From: Aliiroseovarius salicola
GTDB taxonomy: Bacteria; Pseudomonadota; Alphaproteobacteria; Rhodobacterales; Rhodobacteraceae
Assembly: GCF_027891095.1 (NCBI RefSeq)
Contig: NZ_JAQIIO010000001.1
Location: 151,001-215,000, forward strand
DNA length: 64,000 nucleotides
Reading direction: 5' to 3'
Below, piece after piece: positions 54,428 to 64,000 of the stretch. How positions within the stretch are numbered: position 1 is the stretch's first letter; every line of letters begins with the position of its first letter. Position numbers and translations under genes: made by a program. The notes beneath the pieces are model-generated. The model was given only the letters and a program-made list of their open reading frames with translations, did not search any database and was not told where the DNA came from.

Positions 54428-55387
54428 ATGTCCTTCCGTATCCAACCCGCCGCCCCGGCCCGCCCGAACCGTTGCCAGCTGTTTGGCCCGGCCTCAAACA
54501 CCAAACTTTTCGCCAAAATGGCTAGCTCAGCCGCTGACGTGATCAATATCGACCTCGAAGATTCGGTGGCCCCGTCGGACAAGGATATGGCCCGCGCGAA
54601 TGCAATCGAGGCGATCAATACCGTGGATTGGGGCAATAAATACGTCTCGGTCCGCATCAACGGTCTCGACACCCCCTACTGGTATCGCGACGTGGTCGAT
54701 CTGATGGAACAGGCAGGCGACCGCCTTGACCAAATCATGATCCCGAAAGTGGGTTGCGCTGAAGACATCTACGCGGTCGACGCGCTGGTGACCGCCATTG
54801 AACGCGCCAAAGGCCGCACCAAGCCGATCAGCTTTGAAGTGATCATCGAGTCAGCCGCCGGCATCGCCCATGTAGAAGCCATCGCCGCCGCTTCGCCCCG
54901 CCTGCAAGCCATGTCGCTGGGTGCCGCTGACTTTGCAGCCTCGATGGGGATGCAGACCACCGGGATCGGTGGCACGCAGGAAAACTACTACATGCTGCGC
55001 GAAGGTGAAAAGCACTGGTCTGACCCATGGCACTGGGCGCAAGCCGCGATTGTCGCGGCCTGTCGCACCCACGGCATCCTGCCGGTCGACGGCCCGTTCG
55101 GCGATTTCTCAGATGACGAGGGTTACATCGCCCAGGCCAAACGCTCGGCCACTCTGGGCATGGTCGGCAAATGGGCGATCCACCCGAAACAAATTGCGAT
55201 CGCCAACGAAGTATTCACACCGTCAGAAGAGGCTGTAACCGAGGCGCGCGAAATCCTCGCCGCAATGGAAACCGCCAAGGCCAATGGCGAAGGTGCCACC
55301 GTTTACAAGGGACGCCTTGTCGACATCGCCTCGATCAAACAGGCAGAGGTGATCGTGGCACAGGCCGAACTGATCGCAAACAGCTGA
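54428..55387 (+). CDS. mcl1: L-malyl-CoA / beta-methylmalyl-CoA lyase
   Basis: A 319-residue citramalyl-CoA-lyase-like TIM barrel. Seen: RPNRCQLFGPASNTKLFAKMASSAADVINIDLEDSVAP (blocks; Mg and CoA site), SVRINGLDTPYWYRD, PKVGCAEDIY, EVIIESAAGIAHVEAIAA with the Mg-binding Glu, and WAIHPKQIAIANEVF. Length and motifs match Mcl1 of Rhodobacter. It cleaves beta-methylmalyl-CoA to glyoxylate and propionyl-CoA in the ethylmalonyl-CoA pathway, and malyl-CoA to acetyl-CoA and glyoxylate. A monocistronic gene with its own terminator. Confidence 0.95.
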   Translation: MSFRIQPAAPARPNRCQLFGPASNTKLFAKMASSAADVINIDLEDSVAPSDKDMARANAIEAINTVDWGNKYVSVRINGLDTPYWYRDVVDLMEQAGDRLDQIMIPKVGCAEDIYAVDALVTAIERAKGRTKPISFEVIIESAAGIAHVEAIAAASPRLQAMSLGAADFAASMGMQTTGIGGTQENYYMLREGEKHWSDPWHWAQAAIVAACRTHGILPVDGPFGDFSDDEGYIAQAKRSATLGMVGKWAIHPKQIAIANEVFTPSEEAVTEAREILAAMETAKANGEGATVYKGRLVDIASIKQAEVIVAQAELIANS

Positions 55388-55413
55388 TCCAACTCACATT
55401 CGAACCCCGACTG

Positions 55414-55439
55414 GCCCCGCATGATAGCGGGGCTTTTTT
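55414..55439 (+). terminator. rho-independent terminator of mcl1
   Basis: GCCCCGC-ATGATA-GCGGGGC followed by six T. Confidence 0.92.
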
Positions 55440-55596
55440 CTTGGGCAGGTGAGAATTTGAACACGTAGACCTTACCAAATGAGCGTCACCACGACCGCGC
55501 GGCTCACCGCTATATATTGACGTATGTCCGGATCGAAGCGTGTTGTGGATGTGATAGAATGGGAACATCTCAAACCAAAACAGGAGGTAGACGTTC

Positions 55597-56016
55597 ATGC
55601 ATCCCACAGAAAAGGTCGTCCGTCAGTTCCATGAATCCTGGGACATGCGCGATCCCGAGCGCGGTGTAGCGGTAATCGCTCAAGATTGCCAATTCGAAGA
55701 CGTTGCACGCGGCGAAAGTCAGGTCGGCCCGGAAGGCTACAGAATGGACTACGAACGTTGGCGACGGGCTTTCCCGGACGGGGAAGTTAAGGTTACCAAC
55801 GTGATAGTGGACGGCGACCGTGCCGTTGTCGAGTTTGTCAATCGAGGAACACATACGGGACCGCTGGAATCCTCGCTGGGAATTTTCGAACCAACGGGAC
55901 GTCAACAAGAGACGCTGTATTGCAGCGTAATGCGGGTCAAGAATGGCATGGTTGTTGAAGGAAGGGATTACTATGACGCTGCAACAATCGCCCGCCAACT
56001 TGGGCTGGTGGCTTGA
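55597..56016 (+). CDS. NTF2-like / SnoaL-type ester cyclase family protein
   Basis: A 139-residue protein with the NTF2-like cone fold: KVVRQFHESWDMRDPERGVAVIAQDCQFEDVA at the start, GPEGYRMDYERWRRAFPDGEVKVTNVIVDGDRAVVEFVNRGTHTG (blocks), and a C-terminal KNGMVVEGRDYYDAATIARQLG. This pattern is shared by SnoaL-like polyketide cyclases and many small proteins of unknown activity. No catalytic assignment is safe. AGGAGGT upstream of the ATG is a strong ribosome binding site. Confidence 0.85.
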   Translation: MHPTEKVVRQFHESWDMRDPERGVAVIAQDCQFEDVARGESQVGPEGYRMDYERWRRAFPDGEVKVTNVIVDGDRAVVEFVNRGTHTGPLESSLGIFEPTGRQQETLYCSVMRVKNGMVVEGRDYYDAATIARQLGLVA

Positions 56017-56179
56017 CGCCTCTCATTCAGACTATCTGAGAGTTGCGCTACCCTGATGCGCAACAATGCATGAAACTGCCGAGCATCGCAGGCTTTGCGC
56101 TGGTTTCGCGTGTGTTCCCGTTGCATTGCCGCTTCCCAAGCGTCATATAACAGAAAACAGGTATCAATCAGGCGTGGCC

Positions 56180-57145
56180 ATGACTCATTATCTCGAATTC
56201 GAAAAACCGCTGGCGGAAATTGAAGGCAAGGCAGAAGAGCTGCGTGCCATGGGCCGGGCCAATGAAGAGATGGACGTGGAAGGCGAAGCCACGGCGCTGG
56301 ATGCCAAGGCGGACGCGCTTCTAAAAGAGCTTTACGAAAACATGACGGCCTGGCGCAAATGTCAGGTGGCCCGTCACCCTGAGCGCCCGCATTGCAAAGA
56401 CTATATCGAGGCGCTCTTTACCGAATACACGCCGCTGGCAGGCGACCGCAATTTTGCCGATGACCATGCGATCATGGGCGGGCTCGCCCGTATTGGAGAT
56501 ACGCCTGTTGTGGTCATGGGTCAGGAAAAGGGCCACGACACCAAATCACGCATCGAGCGCAATTTCGGCATGGCGCGCCCCGAAGGCTATCGCAAGGCGA
56601 TCCGCCTGATGGATCTGGCCGACCGGTTTGGGCTGCCGATCGTGGCGCTTGTCGACACCCCCGGCGCATATCCGGGGAAAGGCGCGGAAGAGCGTGGCCA
56701 ATCCGAGGCCATCGCACGCTCGACCGAACGTTGCCTGAACGCCAAGGTGCCGGTCATCTCGGTGATCATCGGCGAAGGTGGCTCTGGCGGCGCCGTGGCA
56801 CTGGCCACCGCCAATACTGTGATGATGCTTGAGCATTCCGTATACTCGGTTATCTCGCCCGAAGGCTGCGCCTCGATCCTTTGGAAAGACGCCGAAAAAA
56901 TGCGCGAAGCAGCAGATGCACTGCGTCTTACCGCTCAGGATCTCAAGAAGCTGGGTGTAATCGACACCATCATCGACGAACCGATGGGAGGTGCGCAACG
57001 GGATCGCAAAGGCACCATCGAAGCCGTGGGCAAAGCGATCGAAGCTGAAATCAAGGCATTGGCCAAGCGCGCCAAAGGCGACGCGTTGAAAAAGGAACGT
57101 CGTGAGAAATTCCTTAAAATGGGGTCCAATGGCCTCGCCGCCTGA
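56180..57145 (+). CDS. accA: acetyl-CoA carboxylase carboxyltransferase subunit alpha
   Basis: A 321-residue subunit. It opens [22 protein letters not shown] and has [52 protein letters not shown] and [42 protein letters not shown] (blocks), the biotin/CoA binding oxyanion-hole region. It forms the alpha2-beta2 carboxyltransferase with AccD. The open frame extends 38 codons upstream, but ATG 56180 matches the family N terminus. A hairpin follows 24 bp after the stop. Confidence 0.97.
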   Translation: MTHYLEFEKPLAEIEGKAEELRAMGRANEEMDVEGEATALDAKADALLKELYENMTAWRKCQVARHPERPHCKDYIEALFTEYTPLAGDRNFADDHAIMGGLARIGDTPVVVMGQEKGHDTKSRIERNFGMARPEGYRKAIRLMDLADRFGLPIVALVDTPGAYPGKGAEERGQSEAIARSTERCLNAKVPVISVIIGEGGSGGAVALATANTVMMLEHSVYSVISPEGCASILWKDAEKMREAADALRLTAQDLKKLGVIDTIIDEPMGGAQRDRKGTIEAVGKAIEAEIKALAKRAKGDALKKERREKFLKMGSNGLAA

Positions 57146-57169
57146 ACCTGAACTTCATTGAAATGCACA

Positions 57170-57187
57170 GGGGGCCACGCGGCCTCC
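57170..57187 (+). terminator. probable accA terminator
   Basis: GGGGGCC-ACGC-GGCCTCC, a 7-bp stem with one G-T pair, is followed by TTATCGTTTC. Confidence 0.55.
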
Positions 57188-57304
57188 TTATCGTTTCAGA
57201 GTTCGACGCCAAAGCCGCGCAGAACACGGCTCAGGTCATCACCATCCACATCGGCCATCATGTTCTCGAGCACTTTTCTTGCTCGCCCTACCCCAAGAAG
57301 GCCG

Positions 57305-57916
57305 TCACCACATGGTCTGGGATGCCTTTGTCGGCCACTCCTTGTCAAAGGCGTCACCGTCAAATGTCCCAGAACTCTGCTCCTTGAGCATCTCACCAAG
57401 GGTCGGCACATCAGGCATCGAATCTTCGACGTTCCAAAGCCGCGAGCGCATGATCGATTTGGCACATTGCGCATAGATCTCATCAATCTGGATAACCGTT
57501 ACCAGACTGGGCAATTGCTCGCCTTCATGCCGTGCAAAACGCTGGCGCAGCCCGTCATCGGCCGTCAACCGAGCACGCCCGTTGACCCGCACAACGATAT
57601 CCACCTTCGGCACCATGAACATCAGCGACACACGTGGATCGCGTACGATGTTGCGCAAGCTGTCGATCCTGTTGTTGCCGCGCCAGTCGGGCAGCGCCAG
57701 GTGGTGCTCATCCAGTTCCAATACCACGGGGCCATCATCGCCGCGCGGGCTTCCATCGGTCCCCTCCGGCCCAACTGTGCTGAGCACACAGAACTTCGAA
57801 GCCATGATCCATTTTCGGTAAGTGGGAGTCAGATGCGTTGCCAGTTTGACCAACGAAGCCGTGGAGGGAGTGCGATACAAGGCTTCGAGGTCTTCAATCT
57901 TCTCAATGAATTGCAT
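57305..57916 (-). CDS. PPOX-type flavoprotein, MSMEG_1061 family
   Basis: A 203-residue split-barrel flavin-binding protein of the pyridoxamine 5'-phosphate oxidase superfamily. It shows KWIMASKFCVLSTVGPEGTDGSPRGDDGPVV, IDSLRNIVRDPRVSLMFMVPK and a closing VPTLGEMLKEQSSG that place it in the MSMEG_1061 FMN-dependent subgroup. These proteins reduce or bind unknown substrates, with some F420-dependent relatives. AAGGGG 6 nt before ATG 57916 sets the start. Its 5' leader starts at an octanucleotide repeat shared with the 3' end of plsC. Confidence 0.88.
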   Translation of the reverse strand: MQFIEKIEDLEALYRTPSTASLVKLATHLTPTYRKWIMASKFCVLSTVGPEGTDGSPRGDDGPVVLELDEHHLALPDWRGNNRIDSLRNIVRDPRVSLMFMVPKVDIVVRVNGRARLTADDGLRQRFARHEGEQLPSLVTVIQIDEIYAQCAKSIMRSRLWNVEDSMPDVPTLGEMLKEQSSGTFDGDAFDKEWPTKASQTMW

Positions 57917-57943
57917 CGTCACCCCTTTTACAAAACCAGAATA

Positions 57944-57987
57944 CTAGTTTTCTAGTTTTCTAGTTTTCTAGTTTTCTAGTTTTCTAG
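57944..57987. repeat. octanucleotide tandem repeat (CTAGTTTT)5 CTAG
   Basis: Five exact head-to-tail copies of CTAGTTTT (57944-57983) are followed by a sixth CTAG. On the minus strand the repeat begins inside the last codons of plsC, supplies its stop codon, and ends 28 bp before the start of the PPOX gene. There are six CTAG tetramers in 44 bp; CTAG is usually rare in bacteria. Confidence 0.95.
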
Positions 57988-58734
57988 AAATTTGCGTTTC
58001 CCGGTTTCTAGGTCAAACCCCGCATCTTCCATCAACGCATTGGAGCGGGTTTCGATCACATCTTCCATTTCTCCCATGAAATCCTTGATCTTCTTGCCTG
58101 GTTCGATCCGCGGCAGAAACTCTACCACCGCAGTACCGGGATACCGCATGATCCCGTGACGTTTCCAGAACACACCCACATTTGTGGCGGCGGGCACCAC
58201 GGTCTGGCCGGTTTCCTTGTAAAGTACTCCGGTTCCGATCTTATAGGGTTTCTCTGCCCCAGCCGCGACACGGGTTCCTTGGGGAAAAATCACCAGTTGA
58301 CCGGGTTGAGACCGGCCCGAATTTACCTCAGCCACCATCTGCTTGATGGCAGCGCCCCGTTTGCCACGGTCCACCGCGACGCAGTTGACCCGCTTGGCAT
58401 AGTACCCAATGATCGGAGCCCAACGGAGCTGCTTTTTCATGATGTATTTTGGTCGTGGGATGACCGATGCAATCAAAATAATATCAAAAAAGCTCTGATG
58501 CTTGGCCGCGATAATGACTTCGTCCTGGGGCACCTCACCACGAATTTCGGATTTCAACCCAACCATCCAGGACGCCGTCCAGCGAACCCATGCACAATAC
58601 AGGTGAATGGTGTGAAACACCCATTTTCTGCTAAACAGGGTGATCGGAAGAAACCCAACCGCGACAATGACCATCATCAGATACATCTGAACGATAAACA
58701 CCAGGGATCGAACCCATTGTATGACGTGCCACAT
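57976..58734 (-). CDS. plsC: 1-acyl-sn-glycerol-3-phosphate acyltransferase family (PlsC-like)
   Basis: A 252-residue membrane-bound acyltransferase. Two hydrophobic segments at the N terminus (FIVQMYLMMVIVAVGFLPITLF) precede the HX4D motif in AAKHQSFFDIILIA, NCVAVDRG, and FPQGTRVAAG, a Gln variant of the usual FPEGTR. It probably makes phosphatidate from lysophosphatidate at the inner membrane. ATG 58734 overlaps the ftsX stop (TGATG). The last three codons and stop (LEN-stop) are encoded by the first unit of the octanucleotide repeat, so the C terminus may have been altered by the repeat. Confidence 0.88.
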   Translation of the reverse strand: MWHVIQWVRSLVFIVQMYLMMVIVAVGFLPITLFSRKWVFHTIHLYCAWVRWTASWMVGLKSEIRGEVPQDEVIIAAKHQSFFDIILIASVIPRPKYIMKKQLRWAPIIGYYAKRVNCVAVDRGKRGAAIKQMVAEVNSGRSQPGQLVIFPQGTRVAAGAEKPYKIGTGVLYKETGQTVVPAATNVGVFWKRHGIMRYPGTAVVEFLPRIEPGKKIKDFMGEMEDVIETRSNALMEDAGFDLETGKRKFLEN

Positions 58735-59639
58735 CAGCGTTTCTCCTGCAAAGTGGTCAGGGCAGCCTGACGGGTGGCAATAAAGGCGACAAGAGCCGCA
58801 ATCGGCGGGATGAGCACAGGCCACCCCCATTCAGCCCCCTGAAACCCAAGCCCGGTCAGAAAACTCGCCTGATCTTGAGAAGACGGAAGAAGAAAAACTG
58901 CGATCAGCCCCAGCAACATGCCTCCGGATGCGCCCAAAAAAGTGCGCAGCGTGTATCGGCGGACAAAGGCCCGCGCAATATAAACATCTTGCGCACCGAC
59001 CAGACGCAGAACGCGGATCACCTGTTCATTGGCAGAAAGGGCAGCAGAAGCCGCAAGCGTGATCACCACCGCCGCAAGCGTAGTGATCAATCCCATCGCC
59101 ACATAGCCAAGCAATCGCAGCCGTCCCGCTGCTTTGACGAGCGGTTCTCGCCAACGGTGATGGTCATCCAATACCGCCCCAGGGGCCTCGCCAGCCAATC
59201 GAGCACGCAACCCCTCAGCATCAATGCCTGTATCATCTTCTACCAGCTCGATCAGACGTGGCACAGGCAACCGTTCCAATGGCAAATCCGGTCCAAACCA
59301 TGGTTCAAGCAATTTGCGCTGCTCATCGTCGCTAAGAGGACGCGCCTCTTTAACTCCTGGTGTTGTGGCCAGGACTTCCATCACGGCCAAAGACTGAATA
59401 TCCATCTGATCGACAGGTGCCGTGATGCGAATTGTAGCGCTTTTGGCCAAGGCTTGCCCCCAACGATCTGCCAACCGGCCTGACGCAAGTGACAATGCCA
59501 TCGCAAATACAGCAAGAAACGCCATCGCCCCCGCCGCAAATATGGTCAATCGCGCGGTGAAGCCGGTGGGGGGCACCGCCCGGTCTGCTTGGGCGTCGCC
59601 CGCAACCAAGGCGAGGATTTTGGACAAACCCTGTTTCAT
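58734..59639 (-). CDS. ftsX: cell division protein FtsX
   Basis: A 301-residue FtsX-type ABC permease. One N-terminal helix (LTIFAAGAMAFLAVFAMALSLA), a periplasmic domain of about 110 residues (ATIRITAPVDQMD...LPVPRLIELV), then three C-terminal helices including LGYVAMGLITTLAAVVITLAASAALSANEQVIRVLRLVGAQD (blocks), the conserved cytoplasmic coupling loop. With FtsE it activates peptidoglycan hydrolases at the septum. It overlaps ftsE by 4 bp and plsC by 1 bp. Confidence 0.92.
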   Translation of the reverse strand: MKQGLSKILALVAGDAQADRAVPPTGFTARLTIFAAGAMAFLAVFAMALSLASGRLADRWGQALAKSATIRITAPVDQMDIQSLAVMEVLATTPGVKEARPLSDDEQRKLLEPWFGPDLPLERLPVPRLIELVEDDTGIDAEGLRARLAGEAPGAVLDDHHRWREPLVKAAGRLRLLGYVAMGLITTLAAVVITLAASAALSANEQVIRVLRLVGAQDVYIARAFVRRYTLRTFLGASGGMLLGLIAVFLLPSSQDQASFLTGLGFQGAEWGWPVLIPPIAALVAFIATRQAALTTLQEKR

Positions 59640-60310
59640 AGATCAGCCCCCGCCGTGTGCAATTGCCCACCTGATAGCCGCAAAACCCGTGCCTGCACTT
59701 GCGCTTTGGCTTGTCGGATCAGATTCATATCATGGGTGGCAATCACCACTGTCTTACCCAGTTTGTTTAACTCGACCAAAAGCGTCAAAAGACGCAGGGA
59801 CATTTCCCAATCCACATTCCCGGTCGGCTCGTCCGCCAAGATCACATCAGGAGACATAACAACTGCGCGCGCAAGGGCTGCGCGCTGGCGCTCCCCACCC
59901 GACAATTCAGGAGGGCGGGCATCTGCCTGATGGGTCAATCCCACCCATGCCAGCAACTCATTGAGCTCTTGCGGGTCATTAATCGCACGGCCGGATACAG
60001 TGAGAGGTAAAGCGATGTTTTCAGCAACACTCAAATGATCAAGGAATTGGCAATCCTGATGCACAACTCCGACGCGTCTACGCATCATGGCAACCTCGTC
60101 ACGAGTCATCTGCCGTGTATCGCAGTCGAACAGAGAAATAGCCCCCTGAGACGGGACAAGTTCACCGTAACATAATTTGAGAAATGTGGTTTTCCCTGCA
60201 CCAGATGGTCCGGTTAAAAAATGGAACGACCCGGGCTGCACTTGCAGCGTCATGTCATTCAAAAGCGTCCCCGCGCCATACCCGTAAGACACTTGTGCCA
60301 GATCGATCAC
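59636..60310 (-). CDS. ftsE: cell division ATP-binding protein FtsE
   Basis: A 224-residue ABC ATPase. Walker A FLTGPSGAGKTTFLKL, Q-loop VGVVHQDCQFLDHLSVAEN, signature ELSGGERQRAALARA, Walker B VILADEPTGN and H-loop ATHDMNLI are all intact. The start is GTG at 60310 (GTGATCGATCTG), with AGGGGTGAG upstream. First gene of the ftsE-ftsX-plsC operon, divergent from the zinc-ribbon protein. Confidence 0.95.
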   Translation of the reverse strand: MIDLAQVSYGYGAGTLLNDMTLQVQPGSFHFLTGPSGAGKTTFLKLCYGELVPSQGAISLFDCDTRQMTRDEVAMMRRRVGVVHQDCQFLDHLSVAENIALPLTVSGRAINDPQELNELLAWVGLTHQADARPPELSGGERQRAALARAVVMSPDVILADEPTGNVDWEMSLRLLTLLVELNKLGKTVVIATHDMNLIRQAKAQVQARVLRLSGGQLHTAGADL

Positions 60311-60467
60311 AACTCACCCCTGCCAATTATAAGGTCTGTTTTGCCCCAGCCTGAGAATTGTTTCAATGGATTGATTGTCTTGGTTTGATTTTCAGGTCTA
60401 TCTCGCCCATATTGCTTGTTAAAACGGCAGGTAATTCGCCGGTCGAGGCGCTGGTACGGGTGAGAAT

Positions 60468-61304
60468 ATGCGTTTGGTTTGCCCCAATTGCGGAGCTCAA
60501 TATGAGGTAGATGATCGTGTCATGCCAGCAGGCGGACGCGATGTTCAATGTTCGGCATGTGGCCACGCTTGGTTCCAGAAAGGTGCGCAATCCGCAACGG
60601 AAGAAGAACCGCCTGAGCAGTCGTCAGAACAGGAACTGCACTCTTCGCCACCAGAACCACAATCTGATGTTGAAGACGAACAGGAACAGGCCACTTCCTT
60701 CGACACTCTTCCAACCGATGATACTGAGGCAGACGAAAATCCTCTCGGCGCAAACCAGCGAGAATTGGACCCAGATGTAAAATCCATCTTGCAAGAAGAA
60801 GCGCAGCGCGAGCTGGACGCACGTCATTCAGAGCAGGAACAGATCGAAACTCAAACCGAAATGGGTTTGGACGAATTCGAACAGGATGACGGACAACGCC
60901 AATCTATACGCGAACGTATGGCCCGTTTGCGTGGTACGGAAGACGAGTTTGAAGCAATCGAAGCCCTGCCAGAAGGGCGCGGCAAAGACCTATTGCCGGA
61001 TATCGAAGAAATCAATTCAACCCTCGACGCCAATAGCGACCCAGAGCCGGAAACTGACATGGCTGCCGAAGTTCCGGCTGTCAAAAAGGGCTCATTCCGT
61101 AGTGGATTCTTGTGGGTTGTTCTCTTCGCCTTGTTGGCCTTAGCGGTCTACACCTATGCTCCGACCCTTGCGGAGAAATTACCTCAGATCAAAGCTCCCC
61201 TCGCTAGCTATGTAGAATTTGTTGACCAAATTCGAACTCAGCTAAATTCTGCAATTGAAAGTGCAATCGGTAAGATGCGTGGCATGGACGAGGGAAACAA
61301 TTAA
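60468..61304 (+). CDS. MJ0042-type zinc-ribbon single-pass membrane protein
   Basis: A 278-residue protein. The N-terminal zinc ribbon has CPNC and CSAC pairs in the MJ0042 pattern (MRLVCPNCGAQYEVDD, DVQCSACGHAWF). Residues about 40-200 are low-complexity and strongly acidic with many Glu and Gln, including a coiled-coil-like stretch. One membrane segment follows (SGFLWVVLFALLALAVYTYA, about 212-232), and a short periplasmic tail. Its place opposite ftsEX is conserved in Rhodobacteraceae as I recall. Function unknown; a link to division or envelope control is only positional. Confidence 0.85.
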   Translation: MRLVCPNCGAQYEVDDRVMPAGGRDVQCSACGHAWFQKGAQSATEEEPPEQSSEQELHSSPPEPQSDVEDEQEQATSFDTLPTDDTEADENPLGANQRELDPDVKSILQEEAQRELDARHSEQEQIETQTEMGLDEFEQDDGQRQSIRERMARLRGTEDEFEAIEALPEGRGKDLLPDIEEINSTLDANSDPEPETDMAAEVPAVKKGSFRSGFLWVVLFALLALAVYTYAPTLAEKLPQIKAPLASYVEFVDQIRTQLNSAIESAIGKMRGMDEGNN

Positions 61305-61421
61305 AGCTGTCAGTTTTCCGAGGAGACGCTGCGCCTAATCGTGACGAAACCTCTTTTACCAGAGCGCAATTGCTGTGCGCGGCGGGCAGTCGTTTGACTG
61401 TCTTCTCCCCCCCCAAAGCCA

Positions 61422-61455
61422 AAACGCCGCCTCCATTTCTGGAAGCGGCGTTTTT
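61422..61455 (+). terminator. bidirectional terminator between zinc-ribbon gene and rRNA operon
   Basis: AAACGCCGC and GCGGCGTTT form a 9-bp stem around a 14-nt loop, with five T on the plus strand. On the minus strand it lies 43 bp past the 5S end and is followed by a weaker TTTTGG. Confidence 0.75.
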
Positions 61456-61497
61456 GATTAGTCATCGTTATGAGAGGATACTTGGATTTTTACTAGG

Positions 61498-61612
61498 TTT
61501 GGCGGTGACCTACTCTCCCACACCTTAAGATGCAGTACCATTGGCGCGACAGTGCTTAACGGCCGGGTTCGGGATGGAGCCGGGTGTTTCACTTGTGCTA
61601 TGACCACCAAAC
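61498..61612 (-). rRNA. rrf: 5S ribosomal RNA
   Basis: About 115 nt on the minus strand. It begins near TTTGGTGGTCATAGCACAAG, contains the conserved CCCGGCTCCATCCCGAACCC and GTTAAGCACTG blocks, and ends GGGAGAGTAGGTCACCGCC, which pairs with the start. The exact ends are estimated from the helix I pairing. No tRNA-fMet follows it, although many relatives have one there. Confidence 0.95.
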
Positions 61613-61690
61613 CGAGTAAAAATCCAATTTCCAAGTCAGTACACTATGGTGTGTATGCTTTTGATTAATCAGTAGAACTGTCTTCTACTG

Positions 61691-64000
<2,310 letters not shown>

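Noticed and set aside
57196..57304. Coding-like segment after the PPOX stop on the minus strand, ending in DGDDLSRVLRGFGVEL
   Set aside because: It is in a different frame from the PPOX gene, which already has the family's normal C terminus; too short to assign, so treated as chance or an unresolvable remnant.
57944..57987. The CTAGTTTT tract considered as a CRISPR or iteron array
   Set aside because: Units are 8 bp, directly adjacent without spacers, and there is no cas or rep gene; it is a simple tandem repeat.

Overview
The window reads as chromosome of an alphaproteobacterium of the Rhodobacteraceae, most likely the marine Roseobacter group. This is inferred from protein flavour and gene order: a fadH-type dienoyl-CoA reductase, an L-malyl-CoA lyase of the ethylmalonyl-CoA pathway, two TRAP-associated genes with a UspA partner, the zinc-ribbon protein divergent from ftsEX, and AT-rich promoters in an otherwise fairly high-GC, densely coded sequence. 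No phage, insertion sequence or CRISPR array is visible. Most of the window is ordinary core genome.

Layout. 1-6 kb: end of a 3-mercaptopyruvate sulfurtransferase, an aromatic/aspartate aminotransferase, the glnK-amtB ammonium operon and a class A penicillin-binding protein. 6-8.3 kb: an ArsR/AHSA1 pair and mlaA-mlaC (phospholipid retrograde transport). 8.7-18 kb: two runs of translationally coupled genes (ridA, glycerophosphodiesterase, FemAB-like, phhB; ferredoxin reductase, rsmD; cinA-like, GNAT, AhpD-like, OmpA-like) with map and sfsA between them on the other strand. 18-24 kb: a LysR regulator, fadH, two unknown Rhodobacteraceae proteins and a CPBP protease. 24-27 kb: accD and folC, then a gene-free 470 bp stretch that looks like a structured small-RNA gene. 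27-31 kb: zapE, an MFS carrier, and an Lrp regulator divergent from ald.

31.2-38.5 kb is the most distinctive accessory block: a BKACE (beta-keto acid cleavage) enzyme and a class III aminotransferase, divergent from an RpiR regulator that is followed by a TAXI-type TRAP receptor, a fused TRAP permease and a UspA protein. With the adjacent alanine dehydrogenase this forms a plausible import-transaminate-cleave route for an unidentified amino compound, perhaps a beta-amino acid. The two divergent promoters each carry the same 9-bp repeat between -35 and -10.

38.6-49 kb: tRNA-Met, mscS and mscL, a YtoQ protein, pheS and pheT with a 53-residue membrane protein and an ASCH protein inserted between them, rpmI-rplT, and pyk with a LacI-type operator. 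48.5-54 kb: an N-formylglutamate amidohydrolase family gene, small conserved proteins, and a D-amino-acid block (D-amino acid transaminase, YdcZ-type membrane protein, dgcA, dgcN). 54.4-61.3 kb: mcl1, an NTF2-like protein, accA, a flavin-binding PPOX protein separated from plsC by an octanucleotide repeat, ftsX, ftsE and a zinc-ribbon membrane protein. 61.5-64 kb: the 3' end of an rRNA operon on the minus strand (5S and most of 23S), running off the window.

A recurring intergenic element (GC hairpin or GCCTnCGGC, then a GGATATTT-like core, then a purine-rich AGAAGAA tail) occurs four times downstream of genes; in two copies the purine tail leads into the ribosome binding site of the next gene.
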